64,000 nt of DNA from positions 62,001-126,000 of the forward strand of contig CAZSBB010000009.1 of the NCBI GenBank assembly GCA_964605235.1, given 5' to 3'. The notes under the pieces are model-generated. The model made no database searches. It worked only from the letters and a program-made list of their open reading frames with translations, and had not been told where the DNA came from. This document shows positions 44,788 through 53,082 of the stretch, piece by piece (positions within the stretch are counted from its first letter, which is position 1; each line of letters begins with the position of its first letter). The position numbers were made by a program, and so were the translations under genes. This DNA comes from CAZSBB01 sp964605235. GTDB taxonomy: Bacteria > Planctomycetota > Phycisphaerae > Phycisphaerales > Phycisphaeraceae.

Positions 44788-47700
44788 ATGACCGCCACCC
44801 TCACGCTTGCCGCACCGTTGGACGCCGCCTGGAGTCCGCAGCATGTCGCTCTGCAGGTCCCCGCATTGACGGGCGCGCTGGATGCCACGCTGACCATCCA
44901 GGGCCAGGACGTCCCATGTCAGATGCTCGATGCCCACGGCCGGGTGCTGGTGTACCTGGGACTCGACGCCGGCGCTGCCGCGGAATTGCGGTTTACGCCC
45001 TGCCCCCCCCGCTGCCTCCCCTCCCCCGCCCAGACGCTGGACGCTCCCCGCGCCCTGGGCGTGCCCGGACGGGAAGTGCTGGTCGGGCCGCGGACGCCCT
45101 GGCTGGGTTTTGCAGGTTGGCGTTTCACCAGCGCGCTGCACTGCGACACGGCTTATGAGACCGCCACTGTCGAATGCACCGCCGCGGGCGCGCTCTTCAC
45201 CGCGTACCGCGTGGTTTACTCGTTCGCCGAGCGCCGCCGCTATGTGGTGGAGTTGCGCTGCTACAAGCTCGAACCCTATGTGGAGGTCGCCGAGCATTTT
45301 TCGCTGGGTCTGCACGGGCAACTGGACTGGCGGCTCAACCCCGACGGCGTGTTCGACACCATCGTCTCCCGCGAGAGTTTTGAAGGGGAAACCCAGCCGG
45401 AGGTCCAGCCGCTGGTGCAGCAGCGCGTGCGCGATGTGCTCTGCCGCCTGCAGATGCCGGTGCTCAGCGAATACTTCATCCCCAACAATCGCGGCTGGTT
45501 CGCCCTGTGCCGGCGGGACGATCCGCAACAACCGATGCTCGGCGTGCTGGGACTCCATGGCCAACGCTGGCGCGAGCCGGTCGCCAACATGCCTGAACTG
45601 CGCGGCGACCAGGGCCAGGTCCACTGGCAAAGCTCACTGGTCAGCGGCAGTCGCCACTGGTTGCTATACGTCGGCCCGACGGAAACCCGCTGGACCCCCG
45701 ACCGCCCGCTGGTCTTCCATCGGCTGCACGCCCAGTTCAACGCCTGCCGGCTCGATCAACACCTGGACCTCACCGGCGAGCACCGCTACGACCGCATCAG
45801 CGCCGACCGCAGCTTCTTCCCCGCCGGCGATTACCACGCCCACGCCCGCCAGTGTCTGGAGACCTATCCCGCGCTGCGCCGCGTGCTGGAGCAACCCGAC
45901 GACTGGTTGACCACCAACGGCGCCATGCATCTGGCGAGCTTCCGCTACCTGCTCGATCCCTCCGCCGCCCAGGCCGCGGTGCTGTACGAACGTCTGGTCG
46001 AACGCTTCGACCGCTGGGTGCGCCAGTTTCAGGGCTGCCGCACCGGGCAGGCCGATTACATGAAAAACGTCATCGGCTTCTCGCGTTACCTGCGCGGCAT
46101 GCTGCTGGCGTTCGAGATGCTCCAGCGTGACGGAGCGCTGACCGAAGCGCAAACCCGCCGGCTCAACGATTACTTCGTCTTCGCCGCCCGCCGCATCACC
46201 GACCAGGGCCGCTGGCCCCATCAGCGCACCACCCTGCATCCGGATCACCCCGAGTCCGTGCGCGATTTCTACACCTACGGCGGCGAGCATAAACCCGATC
46301 GGTTGTACTGGACCAACAGCCTGCCCAACTTCCAGTCCGATCCGCTGGCGGCGCTGATGCACCTGGCGGCGGTGTTCCCCGCCCACCCCGATGCCGACGC
46401 CTGGCTGCGCCTGGCGCTGGACGATCTGGAGGATCAGCTCGACGCGTACTGCGGCCAGAGCGGCGCGTGGGAGGAATCCATCAATTACGCGCTGTACACC
46501 TTTTCCTACTTCGTCATCACCTTCCGGGCGCTCAAGGCGCATCGCGGCATCGACTATTTCCAGGACTCCCGCATGCGACGGTTTGCCCAGTGGCTGGTGC
46601 GCTTCCTGGGCCCGCGCGATAAACGCTGGGACCTGGTCACCTGGCCCGGCGTGGGCAATGCGGTGCTGCCCACCGGCGGCGGGGAGTATCTGCTCTGCTA
46701 CGCCAGTCAACTGGACGACCGCGATCCGCTGCGGACCCAACTGCTGGCGGCGTGGCAACAGCTCGAAGCCAACAGCATCCCCAGCGAGCATTACCCCGTA
46801 GTCATGGCGGCGCTGGCGCCGCTGCCGCGTCCCGCGCCCGCCCTGCTCGACCGGCGCGCCAGCGAATGCATGGATGAAGTGGGCGTCGCCCTGCGCCACC
46901 GCCATCTGCAAGCGGATGAGTCGTACCTGTTCCAGAAAATCGGTTTCGCCAAAGACCATTACGAGAACGACGAAACGTCATTCAACTGGTACGCCAAGGG
47001 CGTGCCCCTCTGCATGGACTACGGCACGTACACCGGCGAGGTCGCCGTCGGCGGCGCTCACAACCTGGTCCAGATTCCCGAGGAGGACAGCCTGCGCCGG
47101 GGTTATCTGAAAAACCATCTCTTCACGGAGTTGCTCGACTACACCCATTGCCAGTGCCCGGTCACCCTCAAGCTGCTGTGGGATCGCGTGCGCACCTTTG
47201 AGGAAATCGAAAACAAGGACGGCAAGGTCCACCGCGACCTGACGCCCTACTTCTACATCGGCGACCGCAACCCCGTGGGGCCCAAGGTGTGGAAGGTGCG
47301 CCTGCTGCTGTTCGTCAAGCCGGACTATCTCGTGCTGTTCGATCGTGTGTACGGCGAAGTGCCCCATCGTTACAACCTGCACGTCACCGGCAGCGACCTG
47401 CGCCGCGCGGGGCCAACCCTCACCGCCCGCGGCCGCTTCGAACTGGACCTGCTGGCGTTTGTCCAGCACCCCAGCCAGTTTGATTGCGAAACCGGCGAAC
47501 TGCGCCCCGGCACCCACCGCCGCCAGGCCGGGGACGCCGAGCATCGCCAGGAATATTTCCGCCTGTACAACCGCCAGGACGGCATCTACCGCACCGTGCT
47601 CTTCGCGCAGGAACGCGATCGAGCGGTCGATATCGCACCGCTGGGCGCCCACGGCGTGCGCATCACCACCGCGCAGTACACCGACTGCGTTTTCCTGCAT

Positions 47701-47949
47701 GATGAAGCGATTGAAGCCCGCACGCCCGACGCCAGCTTCACGGGGCGCGTTGGCTGGATTCGCCGGCAGCAGGACGGTGCGGTGCAGGCGTGCGTGCCGG
47801 AGGGTGAACTCATCAGCGCGTTTGGCGTGCGGATTGCGGGGCGCGGCCCGTGGAGCTGGAACCTGCGGGGCGATCGCCAGGTGCAGATTCACGCCGGCCC
47901 GCCGCGTCCGGTCGAAATTCAGCGCGACACCACGCCGCCCGTCCGCTGA
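44788..47949 (+). CDS. Heparinase II/III-like lyase without signal peptide, locus C
   Basis: 1053 aa; no signal peptide, so probably cytoplasmic. The N-terminal third is beta-rich, the centre (about 370-690) looks like an alpha/alpha-toroid ('GVGNAVLPTGGGEYLLCY', 'SGAWEESINYALYTFSYF'), and the C-terminal part has 'NDETSFNWYAKGVPLCMDYG' and 'GGAHNLVQIPEED', resembling the heparinase II/III beta-sheet domain. It differs from the lyases of loci A and B. Likely acts on imported oligosaccharides, feeding the following oxidoreductases. Could also be an alginate- or ulvan-type lyase relative. Confidence 0.68.
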   Translation: MTATLTLAAPLDAAWSPQHVALQVPALTGALDATLTIQGQDVPCQMLDAHGRVLVYLGLDAGAAAELRFTPCPPRCLPSPAQTLDAPRALGVPGREVLVGPRTPWLGFAGWRFTSALHCDTAYETATVECTAAGALFTAYRVVYSFAERRRYVVELRCYKLEPYVEVAEHFSLGLHGQLDWRLNPDGVFDTIVSRESFEGETQPEVQPLVQQRVRDVLCRLQMPVLSEYFIPNNRGWFALCRRDDPQQPMLGVLGLHGQRWREPVANMPELRGDQGQVHWQSSLVSGSRHWLLYVGPTETRWTPDRPLVFHRLHAQFNACRLDQHLDLTGEHRYDRISADRSFFPAGDYHAHARQCLETYPALRRVLEQPDDWLTTNGAMHLASFRYLLDPSAAQAAVLYERLVERFDRWVRQFQGCRTGQADYMKNVIGFSRYLRGMLLAFEMLQRDGALTEAQTRRLNDYFVFAARRITDQGRWPHQRTTLHPDHPESVRDFYTYGGEHKPDRLYWTNSLPNFQSDPLAALMHLAAVFPAHPDADAWLRLALDDLEDQLDAYCGQSGAWEESINYALYTFSYFVITFRALKAHRGIDYFQDSRMRRFAQWLVRFLGPRDKRWDLVTWPGVGNAVLPTGGGEYLLCYASQLDDRDPLRTQLLAAWQQLEANSIPSEHYPVVMAALAPLPRPAPALLDRRASECMDEVGVALRHRHLQADESYLFQKIGFAKDHYENDETSFNWYAKGVPLCMDYGTYTGEVAVGGAHNLVQIPEEDSLRRGYLKNHLFTELLDYTHCQCPVTLKLLWDRVRTFEEIENKDGKVHRDLTPYFYIGDRNPVGPKVWKVRLLLFVKPDYLVLFDRVYGEVPHRYNLHVTGSDLRRAGPTLTARGRFELDLLAFVQHPSQFDCETGELRPGTHRRQAGDAEHRQEYFRLYNRQDGIYRTVLFAQERDRAVDIAPLGAHGVRITTAQYTDCVFLHDEAIEARTPDASFTGRVGWIRRQQDGAVQACVPEGELISAFGVRIAGRGPWSWNLRGDRQVQIHAGPPRPVEIQRDTTPPVR

Positions 47950-48177
47950 ACCGCCCCCGATCGGCGCGCGTTCCCTTTGCCTGCCCACGCGCCACTGCCG
48001 CCAGGGCACAGCGGCCCCCGCAGCCCGGCTTGTACGGTTGCCGGCGCGCTGGTGGTCCAGCCCTGTCAGTACGGCTTGCGCGGTGCTCGGTGGTTGCGGT
48101 ACGGCGGCGATGCCGGCCGCTGGACCTGCCGACGCCATTCCTGCTGGTTCTGGCGGTCGATTCGGCAAGCCGGGGGA

Positions 48178-48206
48178 TTGTGCAACGAATGCACAACAGG
48201 TATCAT
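48178..48206 (+). promoter_or_regulatory. Promoter with embedded operator for the oxidoreductase pair
   Basis: TTGTGC (48178-48183), 17-bp spacer, TATCAT (48201-48206). The palindrome TTGTGCAACGAATGCACAA (48178-48196; 7-bp arms) covers the -35 and most of the spacer. Confidence 0.62.
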
Positions 48207-48244
48207 CTGCTCACGCACCGCCTGCTTACGGATGGATTGACCGC

Positions 48245-49324
48245 ATGAATCACCCCTCCTCGCCGGCCCAGACGCTGGGGGTCGCCATCCTGGGCGGCGC
48301 CCACCCGCACGCCGAGGCTGTGCCCCACTATGTCCAGCAGTGCGCCGGCGTGGCGGTGCGCTGGGTCTGGGACCCCATGGCCAGCCGGGCGCGCGCCTTG
48401 GCGCAACTCGCCGACGCCCCGATAGCGGACCGGCTCGAGGTGGCGCTCGACGATCCCGCGGTCCACGCGGTCCTGATCTTTTCCGAGACGGAGCATCATG
48501 ACCAGTTGATCGAAGCGGCCCTGGCGGCAGGCAAGCACCTGTATGTGGACAAACCGCTGGCGGTCTCGGCGGAACGGGCCTGGCGGCAGGCGGAGTCCAT
48601 CGCCGTAGCGCCGACGCTGTTTTCCAGCGGCTTCGTGCTGCGACGCCGGCCGCACCATCTGCTGTTGCGGCAGTTGATCCAGCAGAACGCCTTCGGCCGC
48701 ATCACCCGCATGCGCTGCAGCAATGGCCACGCCGGCGCTTTGAAGGGATTGTTCGACTGTGCCCAGCGGCAGTGGTTCACCGACCGCGCCCTGTCCGGGG
48801 GAGGCGGTTTCCTGGATGAAGGCACCCATGCCGCCGACCTGGTGATGTGGCTGCTGGGGCGCCGGCCGCAGCGGGTGACGGCGGCGCTCGCCAGCGTGAC
48901 CGGCCGTCTGCCGACCTGCGAGGAGTATGGTCAGGGGCTGATGGCTTTTGACGACGGCGTGGTGGCGGCGATCACCGGAAGCTGGGTCGAACCGAGCAAA
49001 GCCGTCACCCTGGAGATCAGCGGCACGGAAGGCTGTGCCGTCGTGCTGGCGGATAAGCAGCTGTACCTGACCACGCCGCAGGTCGCCGGCGCTGACGGAA
49101 CGGCGCCCTGGCGCGACCTGCCCGCGGGCTGGCCGCATCCGCAGGCGGTGTTTCTCGATGCGTTGCGTGGTGTGGTGAGCGGCGAACGGGTGACGGCGGA
49201 GGAAGCGGCGGCAGCCGCGGCGGTGATCGCCACGATGATGCGCGCCGCCGACGCCGGCTGCTGGTTGGAAGTGCCCGCGCCCGCGACGGCGGTGTGTCCG
49301 ACAGGAGTGACTGGACATGGATGA
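48245..49324 (+). CDS. Gfo/Idh/MocA-family oxidoreductase 1
   Basis: 359 aa. The ATG at 48245 starts just before 'LGVAILGGAHPHAEAVPHYV', the Rossmann region (GGAHPHA in place of GxGxxG). 'LYVDKPLAVS' is the family's DKP/EKP substrate motif with the catalytic Lys. 'GGGFLDEGTHAADLVMWLLG' supplies the His of the C-terminal domain. It overlaps the next gene by 8 bp and has its own regulated promoter. Expected to be an NAD(P)-dependent sugar or inositol dehydrogenase processing locus C products. Confidence 0.92.
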   Translation: MNHPSSPAQTLGVAILGGAHPHAEAVPHYVQQCAGVAVRWVWDPMASRARALAQLADAPIADRLEVALDDPAVHAVLIFSETEHHDQLIEAALAAGKHLYVDKPLAVSAERAWRQAESIAVAPTLFSSGFVLRRRPHHLLLRQLIQQNAFGRITRMRCSNGHAGALKGLFDCAQRQWFTDRALSGGGGFLDEGTHAADLVMWLLGRRPQRVTAALASVTGRLPTCEEYGQGLMAFDDGVVAAITGSWVEPSKAVTLEISGTEGCAVVLADKQLYLTTPQVAGADGTAPWRDLPAGWPHPQAVFLDALRGVVSGERVTAEEAAAAAAVIATMMRAADAGCWLEVPAPATAVCPTGVTGHG

Positions 49325-50342
49325 CATTCGTCTGGTGGTGCATGGCTGTGGTGGCCGATCCGCGGGCTTCTGGATTCCGCGTCTGCTGCAGCAACCGGGG
49401 GTTCGCATTGTGGGTCTGTGCGACCACCAGGTGCAGTTATGCCAGAATGTGCTGGCGCAGCGCTTCGCACAGGCCCCCGAACAGCCGGGCATTTTTGCCG
49501 ATCCGGGGCAGATGTATGCCCAGACGCGTCCCGACGCGGCGGTCATCGTCACCGCCCATGGCCTGCACGGCGAGCATTGCCACCTGGCGCTGGACGCCGG
49601 CTGCCATATCGCGGTGGAAAAGCCCATGGCCACGTCGCTGGAGCAATCGCTGGCGCTGGGCCGGCGCGTGGATGCTCTGGGCAAGGTTTTCCAGGTCGCG
49701 TTCAACTTCCCCTATTCCGAGCGGTCGCACGAGCTGCGCCAGCGCATCGCCCAGGGCGAGTTCGGCAAGGTGCAATCATTCACCGGCGTCATCAGCCAGC
49801 CCTGGCGCAGCCTGCATCGCCACACCTGGCGGATGGATCGGCAACTCTCCGGCGGGGGCTTCCTGCACGACACCGGCACGCACCTGGTGCAAGCCATGCT
49901 GTATCTGCATCCCGCCGAACCGGTGCAGGTCTTCGCCCGGATCGATGACCTGGACTGCCCCGTGGACATCAATGCCGCCCTGCAGATTCGCTTCCGGGAC
50001 GACACGACGGCCAGCCTGATGTTCAACGGCAACGCGCCGGGCCGCTGCCACATGCAATTAAACGCCGAGGGCGGCGGGGTGGCGTTCAGCAGCCTGCACG
50101 GCCACGATGCCCTGGCGTGGGATGCCCAGGGCCGCGACATTCCCCTGCCGGCGTTCGAGCGCTCGATCCGCCATGAGCACAATTTCCTGGCCGCCATCCG
50201 CACCGGACAGCCGGTGCGCAGCGGTTGGCGCGACGGCCTGCGCGTCTGCGCCTTGATCGAGGCGGCCTATGCTTCCGCCCACAGCGGCAAGCCGGTGGAT
50301 CTGGTCGACGCGCTGACGGTCGATCACGTCGCCAGCACCTGA
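49317..50342 (+). CDS. Gfo/Idh/MocA-family oxidoreductase 2
   Basis: 341 aa; the start overlaps the upstream stop by 8 bp. 'LVVHGCGGRSAGFWIPRLLQ' is the nucleotide-binding region, 'HIAVEKPMATSLEQS' the EKP motif, and 'GGGFLHDTGTHLVQAMLYLH' the C-terminal active-site block (Asp, His). The pair may work in sequence, for example oxidation then reduction of a sugar during epimerisation or unusual sugar breakdown; this is inference. Cytoplasmic. Confidence 0.92.
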   Translation: MDDIRLVVHGCGGRSAGFWIPRLLQQPGVRIVGLCDHQVQLCQNVLAQRFAQAPEQPGIFADPGQMYAQTRPDAAVIVTAHGLHGEHCHLALDAGCHIAVEKPMATSLEQSLALGRRVDALGKVFQVAFNFPYSERSHELRQRIAQGEFGKVQSFTGVISQPWRSLHRHTWRMDRQLSGGGFLHDTGTHLVQAMLYLHPAEPVQVFARIDDLDCPVDINAALQIRFRDDTTASLMFNGNAPGRCHMQLNAEGGGVAFSSLHGHDALAWDAQGRDIPLPAFERSIRHEHNFLAAIRTGQPVRSGWRDGLRVCALIEAAYASAHSGKPVDLVDALTVDHVAST

Positions 50343-50386
50343 GCAGGCAGGGCAAATCCCACCCCCGCGCCGCAACGAAAGCAGCG

Positions 50387-51157
50387 TCAGTTGTTGGGCA
50401 TCAGATGACGGTAGAGGATGCTGCCGCGGGCGTGGCGCACGACATGGCCATCGAAGTAGACCATGTTCGCGCTGTCTTCATGGCGATAGACAAAGCTGTC
50501 GTCGACCGGATTGACACCGCCGGGGAAAGCATCGTAGACCTGCTCGGGGGTCCAGGTGGGAATGGGATCGTGCGCCGGGCTGTTGAGCTGGGCGACTTTC
50601 TCGGCGGCGCTGACTTTCTTGTCGGTCTTGATCGGCGTGTCATAAACCAGGCCGGCGTTGGCGGGGTTGATGATGTCGCCCAGACGGGTCATGCTGGGCA
50701 GTCCGTTGGCGAGATTCTGCCAGGCGTGGACGCCCAGGGCGGTGCCGTTGGCCTGGTAGCAGCCGCCCAGCGTGTCCAGACCCAGGACCCGAACCTCGGG
50801 ACAGTCCAGATGGGGCCCCGCCTTCTGGGTGAAGTTGCCCTGCCCGAGGCTTTTGCTGTGGTTGAGATAGGTGTGCATGTAGCCCTTCCAGCTCCACCAG
50901 TCGTTGGAGCTGCCCCCGCCGTCGAGATCGCCATAGATGTAGCCATAGGGCATCTGACTGCGGAAATCCTCGGCATAGATGAGGAATGCCTGGCCCACGA
51001 AGCGCAGCTTGACGCCGCATTGCAAGGTGCGGGCGGCGCTGCGGGCCTTGCCCAGCGCCGGCAGCAGCAGCGCGATCAGCATGACAATGATGCTGATGAC
51101 CACCAGCAGTTCGATGAGGGTGAAGGCAGTGCGTGGGGTTAAGCGTGACTGAGTCAT
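50387..51157 (-). CDS. Pseudopilin-like secreted protein, locus D (second)
   Basis: 256 aa. I chose the ATG at 51157, preceded by AGGA; codons up to 51196 are also in frame. Leader MTQSRLTPRTA, then FTLIELLVVISIIVMLIALLL, again with Ala before Phe. C-terminus 'ANMVYFDGHVVRHARGS' carries the DGH motif. Last gene of the locus D operon, 35 bp after the first pseudopilin. Confidence 0.88.
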   Translation of the reverse strand: MTQSRLTPRTAFTLIELLVVISIIVMLIALLLPALGKARSAARTLQCGVKLRFVGQAFLIYAEDFRSQMPYGYIYGDLDGGGSSNDWWSWKGYMHTYLNHSKSLGQGNFTQKAGPHLDCPEVRVLGLDTLGGCYQANGTALGVHAWQNLANGLPSMTRLGDIINPANAGLVYDTPIKTDKKVSAAEKVAQLNSPAHDPIPTWTPEQVYDAFPGGVNPVDDSFVYRHEDSANMVYFDGHVVRHARGSILYRHLMPNN

Positions 51158-51192
51158 GGCTGTCCTCATTTTCTGGACCGACAGGCCGGGTT

Positions 51193-51951
51193 TCAATGAA
51201 TGGTGATCGTGCCGTTGGAAGCGCGGACGCGTTTGATGTCGCTGTTGTGGCCCACCATGTCGAAGGTTCGCGCCCCGGCATGGGAACCGAGCCAGTTCTG
51301 GTAGGTCCAGTCGCTGGGGCGGTCGGTCAGATGCCCGATCTGCAGTCGCTGGCCATGGCCATCGAAGTAAGTGGCGTTGATGGACTGGCCCTGGTGGGTG
51401 TCGTAGGGAAACTGCTGATCCCAGTTGGAGGCGTTGTCGAAGTTGAACTCGCGTTTGTTGCCCCCGGCGCCCGAGTCGCTCACCAGCAGCAACTCGGCGG
51501 CGTATTTGATGGAATCGCGGATGCGGTAGGCGGAATCAGCGCGCCCGTAGTACGAGCCGTTGAAGCTGTAGGAAAGCTGCCGGCTGTCGGACGCGGCCCC
51601 GCTGATGCCGCTGTTGAAGTTCAACGTCGACGGATCAAGATCCGAGCCGCACTTGAACACGGCATTGGCGCGATTGAGATAGGCGCTGGTCAGGCGGTTG
51701 TCGAACCACTTGGGATCGCCATGGTTGCCCGTGCTGCTGGTGGGGTACAGCCCCTGGAAGTCATCGGTGTACACCACCATGGCGATGTTGATCTGACGCA
51801 GATTCGACGCGCAGGCGGCGGCGCGGCCGGCTTCGCGGGCGCCCGCCAGCGCCGGCAGCAGGATGCCGATCAGCAGGGCGATGATCGAAATCACCACCAG
51901 CAGTTCGATGAGGGTGAAGGCGGCGGCGCGGCAACGAGTCGAGTGAATCAT
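51193..51951 (-). CDS. Pseudopilin-like secreted protein, locus D (first)
   Basis: 252 aa; GGGG precedes the ATG at 51951. Leader MIHSTRCRAAA, then FTLIELLVVISIIALLIGIL. 'INATYFDGHGQRLQIGH' holds the DGH motif, here followed by about 40 residues rather than ending the protein. It starts 27 bp after the lacI stop, so it is cotranscribed with lacI and the glycosidase. Confidence 0.88.
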   Translation of the reverse strand: MIHSTRCRAAAFTLIELLVVISIIALLIGILLPALAGAREAGRAAACASNLRQINIAMVVYTDDFQGLYPTSSTGNHGDPKWFDNRLTSAYLNRANAVFKCGSDLDPSTLNFNSGISGAASDSRQLSYSFNGSYYGRADSAYRIRDSIKYAAELLLVSDSGAGGNKREFNFDNASNWDQQFPYDTHQGQSINATYFDGHGQRLQIGHLTDRPSDWTYQNWLGSHAGARTFDMVGHNSDIKRVRASNGTITIH

Positions 51952-51978
51952 GGTTCAAGCCCCTGTGAATGGTCTGAC

Positions 51979-53082
51979 TCAGGTCAGGTCGGCTACGGAC
52001 TGACGCTCGACCAGCGTGGGCCGGATCGAACGTTGCTCGAATGGACGTCCCGGGTGTTGGCGACGGCTCAGCACCAGATCCACCAGCATGGCGACCTGAT
52101 GCGCCGGATGAGCGTCGATGGTGGTCAAGGCGGGCGTCAGATAGGCGGATTCCGGCAGATTGTCGTGCCCGACCACCGACAGGTCCTGCGGCACGCGGAT
52201 GCCCGCCTGGTGGAACGCCGCCAGCGCGGTCATCGCCAACTGGTCGTTGTGACAGATCACCGCGGTGGGTCGGGCGGCAGGCGCGGCCGCGCTCCAGCGC
52301 TGGGCGAAATCCCGACACTGGGCGAAACGCAGGTTCAGATCGCCCGTGTCGGCGTGGGCAATGATCCAGTCCGGACGAAAGCACCCTTGTTGCCGCAGGA
52401 GGTCGCGGATGGCGGCGTAAACCGTGATGCGCGACAACTCGGGCTGGGCGTCGGGCACGCCCAGGCAGGCGATGCGCCGATGCCCGCGCGCCAGCAGATG
52501 CTCGATCATCAGACGCCCGCTGGCATACTCGTCGATGCCCACGCTGTCGGCGGGATCCATCGGGGTGCCGAAGACCGCCACCGGCATCGGCAACCGCAAC
52601 GCGGCGCTGCAGCGGCGCGTATCCTCGGCGTTGTAGACCGGCGCCACGATCAAACCTTCAATCTGCGTGCCCACCAGCTGCTGGGTGATCGCCGGCGTGT
52701 CGGCGTCGTCGGCGCCCGCCACCGCCATCTCCAGCCGAAAGCTCCGGGACGCCAGTTCCCGCTCGACCCAATGCACCAGCCGCGCCCAGTACGGGTTGGA
52801 AAAATCGCGCGTCAGCAACAGGCCGATCAACCCCGAACGCCCGGACGCCATGATCTGCGCCGCCCGGGAAGGCGAATAGCCCAACTGTTTGACCGCCTTC
52901 TGCACGCGCTGGCGGGTTTCGTCGGCGTAACGGCTCGATTCGCCGCGGTTGAGGATGTCTGACACCGTGGTCCGCGCCAAACCCGCCACCCGGGCGACAT
53001 CCGCCAGCGTGGGACGAGTCGTGCGGCCGCGTTCGGGAAGTGTCGTTTTCATAGGCTTTTCGTCGGATCGCTCCGAGATCAT
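51979..53082 (-). CDS. LacI-family transcriptional repressor, locus D
   Basis: 367 aa from the ATG at 53082, which overlaps the glycosidase stop (ATGA); an ATG ten codons later is possible. 'TLADVARVAGLARTTVSDIL' is the helix-turn-helix and 'LGYSPSRAAQIMASGRS' the hinge. The sensor domain ends '...VVGHDNLPESAYLTPALTTID'. It is encoded within the operon it probably controls; the operator TCGGAGCGCTCCGA lies at the operon promoter, and a second, imperfect copy overlaps this gene's first codons. Confidence 0.93.
   Translation of the reverse strand: MISERSDEKPMKTTLPERGRTTRPTLADVARVAGLARTTVSDILNRGESSRYADETRQRVQKAVKQLGYSPSRAAQIMASGRSGLIGLLLTRDFSNPYWARLVHWVERELASRSFRLEMAVAGADDADTPAITQQLVGTQIEGLIVAPVYNAEDTRRCSAALRLPMPVAVFGTPMDPADSVGIDEYASGRLMIEHLLARGHRRIACLGVPDAQPELSRITVYAAIRDLLRQQGCFRPDWIIAHADTGDLNLRFAQCRDFAQRWSAAAPAARPTAVICHNDQLAMTALAAFHQAGIRVPQDLSVVGHDNLPESAYLTPALTTIDAHPAHQVAMLVDLVLSRRQHPGRPFEQRSIRPTLVERQSVADLT
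53063..53076. promoter_or_regulatory. Second, imperfect locus D operator inside the lacI start
   Basis: TCGGATCGCTCCGA, one base pair away from symmetry and from the site at 54967. Could give roadblock-type autoregulation. Confidence 0.5.
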
